Position numbers and translations under genes: made by a program. Below the pieces are notes generated by a model. That model worked only from the letters and a program-made list of their open reading frames with translations, was not told the DNA's origin and did not search any database. From Paludibacter sp. UBA6032 (lineage in GTDB: Bacteria > Bacteroidota > Bacteroidia > Bacteroidales > Paludibacteraceae): 64,000 bases of DNA. Location: contig DIZI01000022.1 in the NCBI GenBank assembly GCA_002427885.1, positions 1 through 64,000 on the forward strand. The letters are read 5' to 3'. Below, piece by piece: positions 27,300 to 33,965 of this stretch (position 1 is its first letter; the number at the start of each line of letters is the position of its first letter).

Positions 27300-28388
27300 T
27301 TATTCTTTATACACCGGATAATCGGTATACCCTTTTTCGTCAGCAGAATAAAATAAATCCATTTTGAGTTCCTGAGACAAAGGCCAATCGTTTTCCAATC
27401 GTTCAACTAAATCGGGATTATTAATAAACGGACGACCAAAAGCAATCAAATCTGCTTTGCCGCTTTCAATATCCGCTTCGGCCCGTTCCTTGTCGTATCC
27501 ACCTGAAAGAATAAGGGTGTTTTTTAAACGTGTACGAATAATGCCCTTGATTTCATCCGGAACTTTAGGAGCACCCATGGCCGAATGATCCACTAAATGC
27601 ACATAAACAATTCCAAGTTTATTCAACTCCTCGGCTAAATAAGTATAGGTTTCGTCAATTTCGGGATAATGAGGCATATCACTCGCTACACCGTAAGGAG
27701 AAAGACGAATTCCTGTCTTTTCTTTTCCAATTGCTTCAACTACTCCTTCAACCACTTCCAATACAAAACGACAACGATTTTCGATACTTCCTCCATATTT
27801 ATCTGTCCTAATATTACTGATCGGTGATAAGAATTGTTCTAATAAATAACCATTGGCAGCATGAAGTTCCACACCATCAAAACCTGCTTCGACAGCATGT
27901 TGTGCTGAGACAACGAATTCTGTTAATGTTAATATCAAGTCCTGATCATCCATTTGTTTTGGAATTGGGAAATCCTGCATTTGCTTAGCATCAGTCCACA
28001 TTTGTCCGGCAGCTTTCACTGCCGAAGGTGCAATGATCTGAGCTCCTACGGGAAGATTAAGTGAATGACTGATACGCCCGGTATGCATTAACTGTAAGAA
28101 AATATGTCCTCCCTTTTTGTGTACTACTGAAGTGACTTTTTTCCATGCCTCTACCTGTTCCTTGCTAAAACAGCCCGGAATGCGGGCATAACCCAAACCA
28201 TTGGGAGAAGGAGCCGTTCCTTCGGTTATGATTAATCCTGCTCCGGTGCGTTGACCATAATATTCGGCCATCAATTCATTCGGCACATTTCCCAACGCAC
28301 GACTTCGTGTCATGGGTGCCATCACTACACGGTTTTTTAATTCAATGCTTCCTAACTTAGTAGGAGTAAATAATTTATATTTGTTCAT
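27300..28388 (-). CDS. Old Yellow Enzyme family ene-reductase (paralogue 2)
   Basis: A 362-residue FMN-dependent ene-reductase, closely similar along its whole length to the product of 19826-20923: the same 'MTRSRALGNVPNELMAEYYGQ' region, the same 'HAANGYLLEQFLSPISNIRTD' catalytic segment with the His/Asn pair, and the same 'DLIAFGRPFINNPDL' end. Differences cluster in surface segments (for example 'VVHKKGGHIFLQ' against 'EVHEDEGLIFLQ'). It is probably a recent duplication. No regulon-type site is seen directly upstream; the lipoprotein gene is 75 bases before it. Confidence 0.9.
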   Translation of the reverse strand: MNKYKLFTPTKLGSIELKNRVVMAPMTRSRALGNVPNELMAEYYGQRTGAGLIITEGTAPSPNGLGYARIPGCFSKEQVEAWKKVTSVVHKKGGHIFLQLMHTGRISHSLNLPVGAQIIAPSAVKAAGQMWTDAKQMQDFPIPKQMDDQDLILTLTEFVVSAQHAVEAGFDGVELHAANGYLLEQFLSPISNIRTDKYGGSIENRCRFVLEVVEGVVEAIGKEKTGIRLSPYGVASDMPHYPEIDETYTYLAEELNKLGIVYVHLVDHSAMGAPKVPDEIKGIIRTRLKNTLILSGGYDKERAEADIESGKADLIAFGRPFINNPDLVERLENDWPLSQELKMDLFYSADEKGYTDYPVYKE

Positions 28389-28463
28389 AATTTTGATGAA
28401 ATAGGATCGTTTAATTTTTCTTTATTGATTTGTATTTGATAAGTCTGGTAGTTGAAACAAATT

Positions 28464-28946
28464 CTATTTCCTATTGTTTATTTTGATTTCTTTTAGTTCA
28501 ATACCGATTTCATTTACATGTTGATTCATTTCGGCCTTGAACATTTCCCATTTCAATTTTTCATCCTTGTTATATTCATCCAGTCTAATTATCAGATCAT
28601 TATTGTCTTTTTCAAGGCTGGTTACTTTTCTGAAATAATTATCATATGCAATTGGATGGCTCTTCATTGCGTTGATTATATTCTCATTGGACTTTATTCT
28701 CTTTACCGTTTCCTGCTTATAAACTGCGCGATCATCGGGAATTTGCTTTTGATTTTCATCTACATTTTTTATTGGTTCCTGAATCATTGCCTTATTAACA
28801 GAATCACTATCATTTGTCAACAGCTTTTCTTCCTTTACCTCTTCAAACGCAGCCCCCGTTTTCTGTCCGTGTGATTCACAAGAAGCTATAATCGTTGATA
28901 AACTGAAGATAATAATCAGTTGGATAAGATTCGTTTTTATTTTCAT
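28464..28946 (-). CDS. Lipoprotein of unknown function with helical C-terminus
   Basis: A 160-residue protein with a lipoprotein signal (lipobox IIASC, Cys about residue 23). The mature part is highly charged and predicted helical, with 'NYFRKVTSLEKDNNDLIIRLDEYNKDEKLKWEMFKAEMNQ' suggesting a coiled coil. No family is recognised. It lies in the stress block between DUF4239 and ene-reductase genes. Its upstream region has only a doubtful, decayed version of the regulon promoter. Confidence 0.65.
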   Translation of the reverse strand: MKIKTNLIQLIIIFSLSTIIASCESHGQKTGAAFEEVKEEKLLTNDSDSVNKAMIQEPIKNVDENQKQIPDDRAVYKQETVKRIKSNENIINAMKSHPIAYDNYFRKVTSLEKDNNDLIIRLDEYNKDEKLKWEMFKAEMNQHVNEIGIELKEIKINNRK

Positions 28947-29059
28947 ATTCTTCAGTTTTTAAATTCCCTTTCTATTCAGGAAATTGGAAATACTTACAGA
29001 CTAATTTCAGGGATCAGTTACAGACTGGTTCATACTTGTTTGTAATTGCCTGCATATAA

Positions 29060-29887
29060 TTATTTTAATTGAAATGTTTTATCGGAATGAACCTCCTTTG
29101 CCCATTTTTCCATAGTGAATATCTCCATATACGATTTTGGTTCAATACCTAATCTACCGGAATAGGGATGATCCAACATAATAATAATAAAAAGAATCAT
29201 CCCGATAAATGTCCCCAAAAGGGCATTAAGGGTGATATGCATGATATGATGTTCGATATCCATCAACATGGCGCATATAAGTGTGATGATTCCACCCAAT
29301 ATTATTGGAAACCACAAAGGGGGTGGAATTTCTGTTTCCATAGAGGTAGACCGAAGTCCACGATAAGTAGCCAGTTGATTTAAATGATTGAACATTTCTG
29401 AGACTAACTGTATCTGAAACGGATTTTTTGGATTTAGATTTTCCATTTTAATAAATACACGATTAAACGATTCCGTAGTTTTTCGACTCGGTTTCATGCG
29501 TTCCATGTTGGGGAATTCTTCATCAATAACATTGAAAGCAAAGTCCAGATAAACAATCATAAGTTGTTTCGATTCGATGGTATCAGGATAATACTTAATG
29601 TCCCGGTATAAGCCCATAGCTGAGCTTCCTTCTTTATTCACGTTACTCTTGGTTTCATTTAACTGGCCCCATACCATATATACCACAAAGCTGAGCAACA
29701 GGGAGTAAAAGCTTGCTAATACCAGGAATAGAAATCCGGTAACTTCATTATGCGACCTCAGAATTTTGACATTAACATATTTACGAAACAAAAAGGTCCC
29801 CAATCCTCCTATTAATGCCCCAAAAGAAAAAAGCAAAATAAAAAGTAATAAGGTGGGAATTTGAAGCATATAATAGGTTATAGCCAT
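29060..29887 (-). CDS. DUF4239 / bestrophin-like membrane protein
   Basis: A 275-residue protein with two N-terminal transmembrane helices (about 9-33 and 48-70), a cytoplasmic or periplasmic helical region, and two C-terminal helices (about 190-215 and 218-240). 'NEVTGFLFLVLASFYSLLLSFVVYMVW' and 'LDHPYSGRLGIEPKSY' are typical of DUF4239, a family also called bestrophin-like. Function is unknown; anion transport is only a guess. A regulon-type promoter begins 38 bases upstream. Confidence 0.78.
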   Translation of the reverse strand: MAITYYMLQIPTLLLFILLFSFGALIGGLGTFLFRKYVNVKILRSHNEVTGFLFLVLASFYSLLLSFVVYMVWGQLNETKSNVNKEGSSAMGLYRDIKYYPDTIESKQLMIVYLDFAFNVIDEEFPNMERMKPSRKTTESFNRVFIKMENLNPKNPFQIQLVSEMFNHLNQLATYRGLRSTSMETEIPPPLWFPIILGGIITLICAMLMDIEHHIMHITLNALLGTFIGMILFIIIMLDHPYSGRLGIEPKSYMEIFTMEKWAKEVHSDKTFQLK

Positions 29888-29924
29888 TTTTATAAATAGT
29901 TTTAATGAGGAAATTATCGTTTTG

Positions 29925-29988
29925 CAAAATTAAACAAATGATACTGAACGGTGTTACACAATATCTCAAATAAGTTGCATTATTCACA
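29925..29988 (-). promoter_or_regulatory. Regulon-type promoter, site 4 (DUF4239 gene)
   Basis: On the minus strand, TGTGAATAATGCAACT and a second ATTGTGTAAC half-site are 21 bp apart (plus-strand GTT cores at 29974 and 29953). After 20 bp comes TAATTTTG (29925-29932), a full match to TAnnTTTG. The ATG is 38 bases downstream of the box. Confidence 0.8.
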
Positions 29989-30020
29989 CTAAATGATTCT
30001 CCATGTTAGGAAAGCTGTAA

Positions 30021-30057
30021 AACAAAAACAGCCCCATTCAGGAGCTGTTTGTTTTTG
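30021..30057 (-). terminator. Intrinsic terminator of the DUF4382 gene
   Basis: On the minus strand AAACAGC pairs with GCTGTTT around a loop of about 12 bases and is followed by TTTGTTTT. It starts 11 bases past the stop codon. Confidence 0.75.
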
Positions 30058-30067
30058 AAATTTCAAT

Positions 30068-30838
30068 TTAAAGTGCAATTATTCCTGCAAATGTTGTGAC
30101 TCCAACTGCGACAACCAATCCGGTTATTGTGACAGGTTGTAATGGTAGTGCAGGCGTAACAGTAACATCATACGTACCCGCAGTTAATCCGGCAAATAAA
30201 AACTCGCCACTTTCGTTGGTTGAAGTTGTATATGTTACGTTGTCCGCCGATTTAGCCGTAATAACAACATTTTTAAGAGCTAAGGAAATGCTTCCTTTTA
30301 TGGATCCGCTTATAGCAGTATCAATGGTTCTGATAACAGGTTTCAGTTGAAAAGCACCATTTCCGGTCATAACAATCGATTTACTTGCATCAAAATCAAG
30401 CAGGATACTATAAGATACACCTGCTTCAAATGTTTTATTAATTTCGAGTTTCAAACCCGACTGCATAGCACTTGGTGTACTAAGCGGGTAAACAACACCA
30501 TCAACCATTACCGTGTTATTCGATCCTAATATCAATCTGATTTGCGACACGGTTCCTGCTTCTATATCACCGGTGGCAATAAGTGTATCCAACCCGTTTG
30601 AAAAATCAAGTAAATTGTAAATACCGCTTTTTGCATTTAATACTACTGTATTACCGGTACTCCCTGTTATTTCGATACTCTGAATGTCTACCATAACAGC
30701 ATCGTAGTTTCCGGGTGCATCGGTCATGTTAACCGAAAGATGTGCTTTACTAGTTTCATTTTTACATGAAGAGATGAATAATAAAGGTAAAATAAAAATG
30801 AATGCAATCGTTATTTTTTTAATAAATAAGCGTTCCAT
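30068..30838 (-). CDS. DUF4382 lipoprotein with carboxypeptidase-like C-terminal domain
   Basis: About 256 residues from the chosen ATG (MERLFIKK), which follows an A-rich stretch and gives a normal lipoprotein signal (lipobox ISSC). An in-frame ATG 11 codons upstream is possible. Residues about 30-170 are a DUF4382 domain ('LSVNMTDAPGNYDAVMVDIQSIEI', 'IYNLLDFSNG', 'SQIRLILGSNN', 'FDASKSIV'). The last 75 residues are a carboxypeptidase-regulatory-like beta-sandwich ('GSISLALKNVVITAKS' and 'ESGEFLFAGLTAGTYDVTVTP'). The role is unknown. A regulon-type promoter and a clear terminator suggest that it is transcribed alone. Confidence 0.8.
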   Translation of the reverse strand: MERLFIKKITIAFIFILPLLFISSCKNETSKAHLSVNMTDAPGNYDAVMVDIQSIEITGSTGNTVVLNAKSGIYNLLDFSNGLDTLIATGDIEAGTVSQIRLILGSNNTVMVDGVVYPLSTPSAMQSGLKLEINKTFEAGVSYSILLDFDASKSIVMTGNGAFQLKPVIRTIDTAISGSIKGSISLALKNVVITAKSADNVTYTTSTNESGEFLFAGLTAGTYDVTVTPALPLQPVTITGLVVAVGVTTFAGIIAL

Positions 30839-30913
30839 TTTTTTGTTTCTTGTTAAGTTCATAATGTTCAAAATGTTTTAATGAATAATGAATGATGAAT
30901 GATGAATGAACTG

Positions 30914-30978
30914 TAAAGGTGATGATGTTTTTTCAGGCTGTAGTTATGCAATTATTGAAATGAGTTATATGATTCACA
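30914..30978 (-). promoter_or_regulatory. Regulon-type promoter, site 5 (DUF4382 gene)
   Basis: On the minus strand, TGTGAATCATATAACTC and a second ATTGCATAAC half-site are 21 bp apart (plus-strand GTT cores at 30964 and 30943). After 21 bp comes CACCTTTA (30914-30921), the same as site 1 except for the last base. This is the most divergent of the six sites, but the spacing is exact. Confidence 0.7.
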
Positions 30979-31035
30979 TATTTCCCGATGCTTTACCAAA
31001 ACAAAAGCAGAAAGTATATTTCATTTATTCCGTCT

Positions 31036-31076
31036 ATAAACGTATGACCAATTACTCCTTGTTACAAACGAGGGGG
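31036..31076 (-). repeat. Dispersed repeat, copy 2 of 2 in the window
   Basis: Inverted relative to the copy at 951-998. Read on the minus strand it has CCCCCTCGTTTGTAACAAGG, then TAATTGGT and an ATACGTTTATA end. It lies in the gap between the SpoIIAA-like gene and the DUF4382 promoter; the rest of that gap holds nothing else recognisable. Confidence 0.6.
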
Positions 31077-31155
31077 TGAGTGGGATTTAAAATCATCTTT
31101 TCCCCCGGGTTTCGATTCGGAAGCAGGAGATTTCTTTTTATTTTTATTCAAATAG

Positions 31156-31530
31156 TTATTCTTTTTCGATTATCCATTTTGTTGCATCTGCAATTTCTGC
31201 ATTTTTAAAAATGCGAATTTCACAGGGAATAAAATGTCTGAAGAATTTTGTCATGGCATTTATCATTTCATGATCAGAAACAATGGCTATTTTACCCCAG
31301 GCTGTTAAATGTCTTATTCCCATTTTAGCATCATCCAACATAGCTCCTAAACTAAATCCGGAAACTGTTTTACCAAGACGGTACAGCATATTGATTTTCT
31401 TGTTTACTTTTAATTTTTCTTCTAAAGCAGGAATCAATACTTTTTCATAATCTTCTCCGGTGATTTTTCCTTCAGCGGAAACGCCCAGTACATTGTCAGG
31501 TAAACCCTCTATTAATCTTAGCGTATTCAT
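31156..31530 (-). CDS. SpoIIAA-like / STAS-type small protein
   Basis: A 124-residue soluble protein of the SpoIIAA-like (CRAL-TRIO/STAS fold) family. Typical phrases are 'GVSAEGKITGEDYEKVLIPALEEKL', 'MLYRLGKTVSGFSLGAMLDDAKMG', 'KIAIVSDHEMI' and 'CEIRIFKNAEIADATKWI'. Members are common in environmental bacteria and often sit in stress clusters; their biochemical role is not settled. It is the last of three short genes (metal-binding, SHOCT, SpoIIAA-like) with gaps of 66 and 23 bases on one strand. Confidence 0.82.
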   Translation of the reverse strand: MNTLRLIEGLPDNVLGVSAEGKITGEDYEKVLIPALEEKLKVNKKINMLYRLGKTVSGFSLGAMLDDAKMGIRHLTAWGKIAIVSDHEMINAMTKFFRHFIPCEIRIFKNAEIADATKWIIEKE

Positions 31531-31553
31531 TCAGTTTATATTGAATTACACTT

Positions 31554-31787
31554 TTATACCAGGTCACTCCTTTTTTCTTCAAATTCCACTTTACTTATTT
31601 CACCTTTTGCATACCTGTCTTTCAAGATATCAAGTGGTGACTTTATAACCGGTCGGTTAAGCTTGTTTTTTTGATTTACAACTTTAACTACCAACCCGAT
31701 GATTATAATAAGAATGATAAGGCCGATAATCAATACAAACCAATATCCATATCCCATTCCTAAACTGTCATTATATCCGTCCATCAT
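31554..31787 (-). CDS. SHOCT-domain small membrane protein
   Basis: A 77-residue protein with one strong transmembrane helix (about 14-37) after a Gly/Tyr-rich N-terminus, and a C-terminal SHOCT motif ('SPLDILKDRYAKGEISKVEF'), a short domain thought to mediate oligomerisation. It lies between the metal-binding and SpoIIAA-like genes and is probably cotranscribed with them from promoter site 6. Confidence 0.82.
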   Translation of the reverse strand: MMDGYNDSLGMGYGYWFVLIIGLIILIIIIGLVVKVVNQKNKLNRPVIKSPLDILKDRYAKGEISKVEFEEKRSDLV

Positions 31788-31853
31788 AATATTTATTTTT
31801 TAATGAATTAAACCTCCCTAATTGTATTTTTTGCAACATTTATCTATTTGACT

Positions 31854-32006
31854 CTATGTGCGATTGCTATCCACAGGCTTCAGTATCATGTTACACACAG
31901 GGCAACTTCCTTCATGATTATAGGTTTTAGTCCCTTCGCATTTCATAGGACACTGATAAACCATTGTGTCTTTATCTTTTACTGATTGTTGTTTTTTAGT
32001 TTCCAT
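31854..32006 (-). CDS. Small heavy-metal-binding-domain protein
   Basis: About 50 residues from METKKQQSVK. The C-terminal part matches the short heavy-metal-binding domain found at the ends of efflux proteins: 'YQCPMKCEGTKTYNHEGSCPVCNMIL', with two CP(M/V)xC pairs as metal ligands. The frame is open 20 codons further upstream, but the -7 promoter box at 32064-32071 would then overlap the first codon, so the shorter form is the likely product. It leads a three-gene unit with the SHOCT and SpoIIAA-like genes. Confidence 0.75.
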   Translation of the reverse strand: METKKQQSVKDKDTMVYQCPMKCEGTKTYNHEGSCPVCNMILKPVDSNRT

Positions 32007-32063
32007 GACTTTAAATTTTAAATTGTTTATTGTATAAATTGGTTTTTTAATTATGTCAGTTTG

Positions 32064-32128
32064 CAAATATACAGTGTCGCATAGGCAAAAATGTTATACT
32101 ATTCTTTAAAAAAGTTGCATTATTCATA
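32064..32128 (-). promoter_or_regulatory. Regulon-type promoter, site 6 (metal-binding/SHOCT/SpoIIAA-like operon)
   Basis: On the minus strand, TATGAATAATGCAACT and a second ATAGTATAAC half-site are 21 bp apart (plus-strand GTT cores at 32114 and 32093). After 21 bp comes TATATTTG (32064-32071), a perfect TAnnTTTG box. The stop codon of the small frame at 32124-32231 lies within the distal half-site region. Confidence 0.8.
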
Positions 32129-32231
32129 CTTTCTCAGTCGGAGAATCGGCAACTCCTTCCGGCGGTAAGCTATCCGGAAAATCAAGGCGTGCACCCCATT
32201 CGGGAATAACTACTTTATAATTAATAGACAT
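32124..32231 (-). CDS. Possible 35-residue protein
   Basis: An ATG opens a 35-codon frame with balanced composition: 'MSINYKVVIPEWGARLDFPD' followed by a Pro/Glu-rich end. It reads like protein and not random AT-rich sequence (Trp, several Pro, few Lys/Asn). No family is known to me, and it could be the remnant of a longer gene. It ends inside the regulatory site upstream of the metal-binding gene. Confidence 0.35.
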   Translation of the reverse strand: MSINYKVVIPEWGARLDFPDSLPPEGVADSPTEKV

Positions 32232-32289
32232 TATATATGTTATATGTATCTGAATAATTGACTATTATGTTTTTATATAAATGAATGGA

Positions 32290-32464
32290 ACGCGGATTTC
32301 CGCCGATATAGCTGATTTTCGCTGATAAAATTATTTAAACGGATGAATAAACGGATTTTATCCCCGATAAATCGGGGCTGATTTTAAAATCTAAGTCTTT
32401 ATCTTCTCGCCAAAGGCGAGATAAAATCCGTATTTAATCCGCTATATCAGCGTAAATCAGCGTG
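32290..32464. repeat. Long imperfect inverted repeat
   Basis: Arms of about 28 bases at 32290-32317 and 32436-32464 share a 'GATATAGC' core flanked by GATTT and CGC repeats. Inside lie a second pair of arms (ACGGATTTTATC and its complement GATAAAATCCGT), a hairpin CCCCGATAAATCGGGG (32362-32377) and a CTCGCC-AAA-GGCGAG hairpin (32406-32420). The whole could fold into one long structure and looks like a non-coding dispersed element. Confidence 0.7.
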
Positions 32465-32849
32465 CTATTCTTTCAAACTATCAAACTTATATAAACTCTA
32501 ATATAATGCGATAATAATCAACAGAAACTAAAAACAAAAATGAAAAATACTTTAACCACAATAGACACACTAAGACACAAAAGATAAAATAAAAAAAATC
32601 ACAATAGAAAAATATCTAACGATATTTTAAGATTATAAACTCAAGAAGAGTCTAGTAAACATTATTTCTATTGTTAACTATTGTGATCCGGATAACTCCT
32701 CGAGATAGCTATCGGGATCGAAGTTAAAAGCAAGGCTTTTACCCTGCATATTCAAAATCAGAAGAAAGACACAAGAAATTGTGCCTTTCTATTAGCAATT
32801 CAACCAAAAGAATTCTGTTTGTCCGGTTAAAACATTCCTCTAAAGGTTT
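32465..32849. other. Gene-free repeat-bearing spacer
   Basis: No coding sequence is supported. It includes an ACCACAATAGACACAC phrase (32555-32570) of the kind found repeated in many environmental bacterial genomes, and a palindrome copy at about 32703-32717 (GATAGCTATCGGGA). The latter lies about 130 bases upstream of the transposase remnant. Confidence 0.5.
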
Positions 32850-33036
32850 ATGAGTACCGGCTATAAGCTAGTAGATCAGGGGGCACTTCACGATGTCACG
32901 TTTCAAATTGTAAACCGGGTGGATTTGTTCACAAGTCAGGTGTATCGGGATATTGTAATTGACAGTTTAAAAATTTAAAATTTTGCCCGGCTAACAAAGG
33001 CTTAGAAATTTATGCCTTTGTGTCACCCTGACAGAA
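32850..33036 (+). pseudogene. Remnant of a REP-associated Y1 (IS200-like) transposase
   Basis: The frame from 32850 encodes 42 residues (MSTGYKLVDQGALHDVTFQI then 'VDLFTSQVYRDIVIDSLKI') before a stop. After a short frame change, the next stretch reads 'FCPANKGLEIYAFV' up to about 33030. These two blocks match, in order, the start of Bacteroidota REP-associated tyrosine transposases, which normally run to about 180 residues and continue with the HUH motif. The HUH motif and catalytic Tyr are missing, so the gene is dead. The family is associated with palindromic repeats, and a copy of the dispersed palindrome is nearby. Confidence 0.65.
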
Positions 33037-33160
33037 TTCGGGGTTATCGGGATGGTTCAATCTGGTTTTGAAAATCAATTTATTTCCTAAAAGTTTCTAT
33101 ATTTGCAGCCGGCTATTCCACACCCGTGTATATTTTTAATTTTTTTTCAATTCCATTCGT

Positions 33161-33925
33161 ATGAGAGACTCCCGCATTTCGCTTTTTTCATTTATTATTA
33201 CCCTTTTGTTGCTTTCATTCAGTTCCGGTACCTTCGCGGCTACAATTGAAGCGTCCAACAATAAAATCATTTACAGTGCTTTTATCAACCGTGATATGCG
33301 TAAATGGGAAGCCCTGATTCATACCATGGAAAACTCCAACGACCTGAAAAGCGTGGGCATTAAACTGGATCTGATCAACTATTATTACGGAGATATCGGC
33401 TACCTGTTGGGAATCAAACAGTACGACCGTGCCGAAACGCTGATAGAGAAAGGGGAAAAGCTTATTAAGGAAGTCTTGCACCAGTCTCCCGATAATGCCA
33501 CGGCTTATTCCTTTAAAGGATCTTATCTCGGGTTCCGTATCGGGATAAACCATTACAAAGCTTTCTTTCTGGAATCGGACAGCAAGGCGTATGTGAATAA
33601 GGCGTTGAAGTTGGATGCCGGGAATGTGCAGGCACTGATTGATAAAGGAAATATGTTGTATTATGCACCCCGCCTGTTGGGGGGTGACAAGGAGAAAGCG
33701 CTGGATTATTTTCTGAAAGCGGCTTCCATCATGGAAAAGAATAAGGAAACGTACCAGAACTGGGTATATTTAAACCTGCTTACCATCATTGCCAGTGCGT
33801 ATGAGAAAACAGGAAATATGAAACAGGCGGAACTTACCTACGAAAAGATCCTGCGCATCGAACCCAATATCACCTGGGTACGGGACGATTTGTATCCCAA
33901 ATTCATGTCGAGGATGAAAGGATAA
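33161..33925 (+). CDS. Exported TPR-containing protein
   Basis: A 254-residue protein with a signal peptide (about 27 residues, ending TFAA) and tetratricopeptide-like helices. The best repeats are 'SPDNATAYSFKGSYLGF', 'DAGNVQALIDKGNMLYYAPRLLGGDKEKALDYFLKA' and 'LNLLTIIASAYEKTGNMKQAELTYEKILRIEPN'. A periplasmic location is likely, as is a scaffold role; partners are unknown. The base composition is less AT-rich than that of the accessory genes. A TATATTTG -7 box lies at 33098-33105. It converges on the PBP1A gene. Confidence 0.75.
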   Translation: MRDSRISLFSFIITLLLLSFSSGTFAATIEASNNKIIYSAFINRDMRKWEALIHTMENSNDLKSVGIKLDLINYYYGDIGYLLGIKQYDRAETLIEKGEKLIKEVLHQSPDNATAYSFKGSYLGFRIGINHYKAFFLESDSKAYVNKALKLDAGNVQALIDKGNMLYYAPRLLGGDKEKALDYFLKAASIMEKNKETYQNWVYLNLLTIIASAYEKTGNMKQAELTYEKILRIEPNITWVRDDLYPKFMSRMKG

Positions 33926-33928
33926 TTT

Positions 33929-33950
33929 ACCTCCACATTCATGTGGAGGT
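33929..33950. terminator. Hairpin between convergent genes
   Basis: A perfect 9-bp stem ACCTCCACA / TGTGGAGGT with a TTCA loop lies in the 40-base space between the stop codons of the TPR and PBP1A genes. A T-rich tract follows only weakly on either side. It probably serves both genes. Confidence 0.6.
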
Positions 33951-33965
33951 GGTGGCAATTAATAT

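Noticed and set aside
28993..29052. A seventh copy of the regulon promoter upstream of the lipoprotein gene at 28464-28946
   Set aside because: GTT cores can be found 21 bp apart (29017 and 29038), but the half-sites match poorly, and no TAnnTTTG box lies at the expected distance.
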